DNA of 64,000 nt from Candidatus Woesearchaeota archaeon (GTDB lineage: Archaea > Nanobdellota > Nanobdellia > Woesearchaeales > GW2011-AR9): contig JABHDY010000003.1 of the NCBI GenBank assembly GCA_018676855.1, positions 509,907-573,906 of the forward strand, in the 5' to 3' direction. The first letter of the stretch is position 1, and every line of letters begins with the position of its first letter. Below the pieces are notes generated by a model that was not told the origin of the DNA, ran no database searches, and saw only the letters and a list, made by a program, of their open reading frames with translations. The position numbers and the translations under genes were made by a program. Shown in pieces: positions 61,478 through 64,000 of this stretch.

Positions 61478-61957
61478 TTAGAAAATGATTAATCTATTCT
61501 CTGTATCAATAATCTCTTCCTCAGTAAAACCAGTATATCCTAAATAGGTAAGTAGCTTATAGAAATCTTGTCTTCCAACAAAAGATTTTGCTATAAAAAC
61601 ATCTTCACAATTCGGAAGAGAGTTTCCTAATTTAATATCCTTATCGTTTATTTGAAGATGACACCCATCTAAAAATTTTGTAGAAATCACGTCTCTCTGT
61701 GCTCTTCGTAATAGTATTTTTTTGGCAGTTCTTAAGATAATCTCTGGTTTAGCTTTATATTTCTGAAAGAAAAACTTTTGTGCTTCACCAACTATTGTAT
61801 TTTCATCGGAAGTGTTCGTTTCTTGAAGTAATAAATTTAATTCTTGGTCTGAAAGTTTCTCTAATTCCTCTTCTAACTGTTCTTCTGTTAGTTCTTGTGA
61901 ACAACCAATGATAAATAGTGCTATAATGATAGTAATGATGATTAATTTCTTGTGCAT
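61478..61957 (-). CDS. Predicted lipoprotein, upstream part of a stop-interrupted reading frame
   Basis: 159 residues. Signal with lipobox LFIIGCSQ (Cys 19), then a Glu-rich helix (EEQLEEELEKLSDQELNLLL), TIVGEAQKFFFQKYK and an alpha/beta segment with two Cys (DGCHLQ, LPNCED). The sequence ends in TAA at 61478-61480 and the same frame continues open for 260 codons to 60698. No recognised family for this part. Confidence 0.6.
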   Translation of the reverse strand: MHKKLIIITIIIALFIIGCSQELTEEQLEEELEKLSDQELNLLLQETNTSDENTIVGEAQKFFFQKYKAKPEIILRTAKKILLRRAQRDVISTKFLDGCHLQINDKDIKLGNSLPNCEDVFIAKSFVGRQDFYKLLTYLGYTGFTEEEIIDTENRLIIF

Positions 61958-62045
61958 GTATTACTGTAATAAGAGAGAGAATATAAAATTATTCGTTTTT
62001 GAGTCAATTATAGTAACTTCAATCCAATTCAAACTCTTTGTAATG

Positions 62046-62053
62046 TTTATATA
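62046..62053 (+). promoter_or_regulatory. TATA box of the DUF4349 gene
   Basis: TTTATATA puts the transcript start near 62076. CGGAG at 62086-62090 then favours ATG 62100 over the ATG at 62091, which touches it. Confidence 0.55.
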
Positions 62054-62099
62054 CTTCTCTGCATCTTCTTCATAACATAAACATACGGAGATGATACTT

Positions 62100-62978
62100 A
62101 TGGGAATGAAAGAACAATTGAAAAAGGTAAAAGAGAATTGGTTATTAGCGGTAGTTTTACTGATTATAGTAGCAATACCATTATTTTCAGGATCTACATC
62201 TATAGGATTTTCTAAGTCATTTGATAGCATGGGTATGATGATAGAACCTGAAATGATGGTGGCATCTGAATCGTTCCGTGGTGGCGGAGTATATTATGGT
62301 GATGACTTCGCTCCTGAGATTGAAGAACGGAAAATAACGAAAAATGCGTACTTGAACAGTGAAGTTAATCGTGGCGAGTTTTATGATTCACAGACAAAAT
62401 TAAAATCGTTCGTAAGTGCAACTAATTCTTTTATTACAAATGAAAATGTTCAGAAGTATGGCGAAGATCGGAAATCGTATTATTCTGGAACATACCAAAT
62501 AAAAGTTGAAACGAAAAAATACGACGCTTTAATTATACAGTTAAAAGATTTGGGTGACGTACAATCATTTTCTGAAAACCTTAGGGACATAACTGGTAGT
62601 TATACAAAAACTGAAGTTGAGTTAGAGGTTGAAGAATCACGTTTATTACGGTATAAACAAATGTATTCTGAAGCAACAACCGTTACTGAAAAGATTGAGT
62701 TAAATGATAGAATATTTAACCAGGAACGGCGTGTGAAGTACCTTCAGGATTCGTTAATAAACAAAGATAGGCAGGTTGATTACTCAACTGTTTCTGTAAC
62801 ACTTCAAGAAGAACGGTCTGAATATGCAAACATTGTCTTGGTAACTTTTTCACGTTTAATACGAAACCTTGTAAACAGTTTTAACGGTTTGTTAAGTTTA
62901 ATCTTCATGGCATTACCATACGCAGTTATTGTATTACTTGTATGGGTTGGTGTTAGGGTTGTGAGAAAAAGACGATAA
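62100..62978 (+). CDS. DUF4349-like membrane protein
   Basis: 292 residues from ATG 62100. A membrane helix (~15-35), an acidic extracellular start, an alpha/beta domain with TYQIKVETKKYDALIIQLKDLG (the DUF4349 core), a coiled coil (~170-215) and a C-terminal helix (~260-285) with a basic tail. Bacterial homologues are often lipoproteins. Convergent with a membrane-bound regulator, 6 bases between stops. Confidence 0.75.
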   Translation: MGMKEQLKKVKENWLLAVVLLIIVAIPLFSGSTSIGFSKSFDSMGMMIEPEMMVASESFRGGGVYYGDDFAPEIEERKITKNAYLNSEVNRGEFYDSQTKLKSFVSATNSFITNENVQKYGEDRKSYYSGTYQIKVETKKYDALIIQLKDLGDVQSFSENLRDITGSYTKTEVELEVEESRLLRYKQMYSEATTVTEKIELNDRIFNQERRVKYLQDSLINKDRQVDYSTVSVTLQEERSEYANIVLVTFSRLIRNLVNSFNGLLSLIFMALPYAVIVLLVWVGVRVVRKRR

Positions 62979-62984
62979 ATTGTT

Positions 62985-63593
62985 TTATTTTTTCATTTTT
63001 TCTTTTATCAATATTATAAGAATATAGATAACAATGGTAAATATGCTTCCTAGAAGAAACCATAGTGCAATGTCAGGTTGTTGAACAGGAGTAACAGTGT
63101 TCATCATCTGTGGAACTGCTTCTCGTACCATTGCAGTATCTGCAACCATCTCTTCAACCATTGGAGCTGCCATTTCTTTCGCTGCACTGAAACTTGATCG
63201 CTGTATTGATGTCAAAAACTTAATAACTGCACTTATACCTAGCGCAATAAGACCAACGGGAAGAATGCCCTTCAACTTTTGTTTCAAACCAGCAACTTTT
63301 CGTGGTGCAATAATAATATATTTGTTTGCTAACTTGTAATGATTAACTTCTCTTCCTTTAGGACTATAATGAAACTCTTCTACCATTACCAACTTTGCAT
63401 CTTGTAACTTTTGTAAGTGATAATGAACAGTAGAAATTGGAATGTTAAGTATCTTAGACATATTAGCTTCTGTATCATCTTTCTCTGCAAGATAATTAAG
63501 GATCTTTCTACTTGTATCTGATGTAATTGTTTCTGCTAATTTCTTAGTCTTTGTATCATTAAGATCTAATAGTAACAGGTTATTTTTTGTCAT
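62985..63593 (-). CDS. Membrane-bound ArsR-like winged-helix regulator
   Basis: 202 residues from ATG 63593, chosen because TATA TATTTAAATA lies 21-30 bases before it. The N-terminal HTH (TSDTSRKILNYLAEKDDTEANMSKILNIPISTVHYHLQKL is the recognition region, split by residues ~20-60) is followed by a wing, then two membrane helices (~110-130 and ~175-195) with an external Met/Ala-rich loop. It may sense an envelope signal and bind DNA at the membrane. The DUF4349 gene beside it is a candidate target. Confidence 0.8.
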   Translation of the reverse strand: MTKNNLLLLDLNDTKTKKLAETITSDTSRKILNYLAEKDDTEANMSKILNIPISTVHYHLQKLQDAKLVMVEEFHYSPKGREVNHYKLANKYIIIAPRKVAGLKQKLKGILPVGLIALGISAVIKFLTSIQRSSFSAAKEMAAPMVEEMVADTAMVREAVPQMMNTVTPVQQPDIALWFLLGSIFTIVIYILIILIKEKMKK

Positions 63594-63613
63594 TTTTTTG
63601 TTTTTACTTTCTG

Positions 63614-63623
63614 TATTTAAATA
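63614..63623 (-). promoter_or_regulatory. TATA box of the HTH regulator gene
   Basis: TATTTAAATA on the reverse strand, 21-30 bases before the ATG at 63593 (leaderless). Confidence 0.6.
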
Positions 63624-63653
63624 GGTTTTGATAACTTCAAACAAAACTAAACT

Positions 63654-64000
63654 CTAAAAATCTACTGGGAAATATATCTGCCGTACAATTAAATAGATAA
63701 TAAATAATGCAATCAAAACAGCAGCTTCCCATTTGTTTAATTTTTCATTCCGTAAAAGGAAATATAATATCAAAAATGCAGTAACTATTTTTATAGGTAA
63801 ATCATAAAATACTGTTACATTAGGAACTTTATAGGTAGATATCAATGCACCAATACCAATACCAAATAATGGGTTCGTAATATTACTTCCGATAAGAATG
63901 CCTGCAGACATTTCTTTATTTCCTTTAATAATGGCAGTTAAAGAGGTTGTAAGTTCAGGTAGTGCAGTTGCAATTCCTAACATAATAATACCAAAAAATG
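63654..64000 (-). CDS. Sodium/calcium exchanger family protein, C-terminal part
   Basis: The 5' end lies beyond the window; the frame stays open to base 64000. The visible part begins within the conserved alpha repeat (GIATALPELTTSLTAIIKG, NITNPLFGIGIGAL), typical of CaCA/YrbG-type cation antiporters, and continues through three membrane helices to the end. Partial; specificity for Na/Ca is inferred from family. Confidence 0.85.
   Translation of the reverse strand, partial: FFGIIMLGIATALPELTTSLTAIIKGNKEMSAGILIGSNITNPLFGIGIGALISTYKVPNVTVFYDLPIKIVTAFLILYFLLRNEKLNKWEAAVLIALFIIYLIVRQIYFPVDF

Noticed and set aside
61961-62230. 89-residue reverse-strand frame
   Set aside because: Overlaps the promoter and 5' coding part of the DUF4349 gene, without a promoter or family likeness.

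Overview
The window comes from an AT-rich archaeal chromosome. The information-processing genes are archaeal: DNA topoisomerase VI A and B, archaeal DnaG, aIF1A, aIF5B, aEF1B, ABCE1, RIO1, a Dim2-like KH protein, Trm1, RtcA, archaeal-type GluRS and AspRS, and intron-containing tRNAs. Many genes have a TATA box 22-32 bases before the start codon, as expected for leaderless mRNAs. Small genes, many short membrane or surface proteins and several bacterial-type genes suggest a DPANN lineage, probably Woesearchaeota-like. That placement is inferred from gene content and was not tested by phylogeny.

Layout. 1-7.4 kb: stomatin tail, NFACT protein, tRNA-Cys and a two-intron tRNA-Arg, topoisomerase VI, and an M23/RIO1/KH operon. 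7.4-7.9 kb: a gene-free stretch with its own TATA boxes, a short RNA ending in a terminator-like hairpin, and a three-domain structured RNA directly before dnaG. 9.3-13.7 kb: two tandem lipoprotein paralogs and a HerA-like ATPase. 13.8-16.1 kb: a complete sigma-70-family factor and HtpX. 16-26.6 kb: translation and RNA genes, LspA, MsrB, RtcA, tRNA-Trp. 28-37.5 kb: a surface region with a coiled-coil membrane protein, a coiled-coil plus beta-barrel-like protein, a 1,472-residue adhesin-like protein and an S-layer-like protein. 37.6-48.6 kb: a prenyl reductase, ABCE1, Lgt beside a cupredoxin lipoprotein, and a GluRS operon. 48.7-53.2 kb: a MacB-like ABC module. 53-64 kb: a DsbA-cupredoxin fusion, malic enzyme, glutamate dehydrogenase with an EncFtn-type ferritin, AspRS, a lipoprotein/metalloprotease reading frame broken by one stop codon, a DUF4349 protein and a membrane-bound HTH regulator.

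How it fits together. The most unusual theme is bacterial-type machinery in an archaeal background: a sigma-70 factor without the promoter-melting tryptophan pair, and a lipoprotein pathway in which Lgt and LspA co-occur with at least four proteins that carry N-terminal lipoboxes. The best candidates for undescribed systems are the sigma factor with its unknown regulon, the lipoprotein and coiled-coil/barrel envelope genes, and the structured RNA before dnaG.
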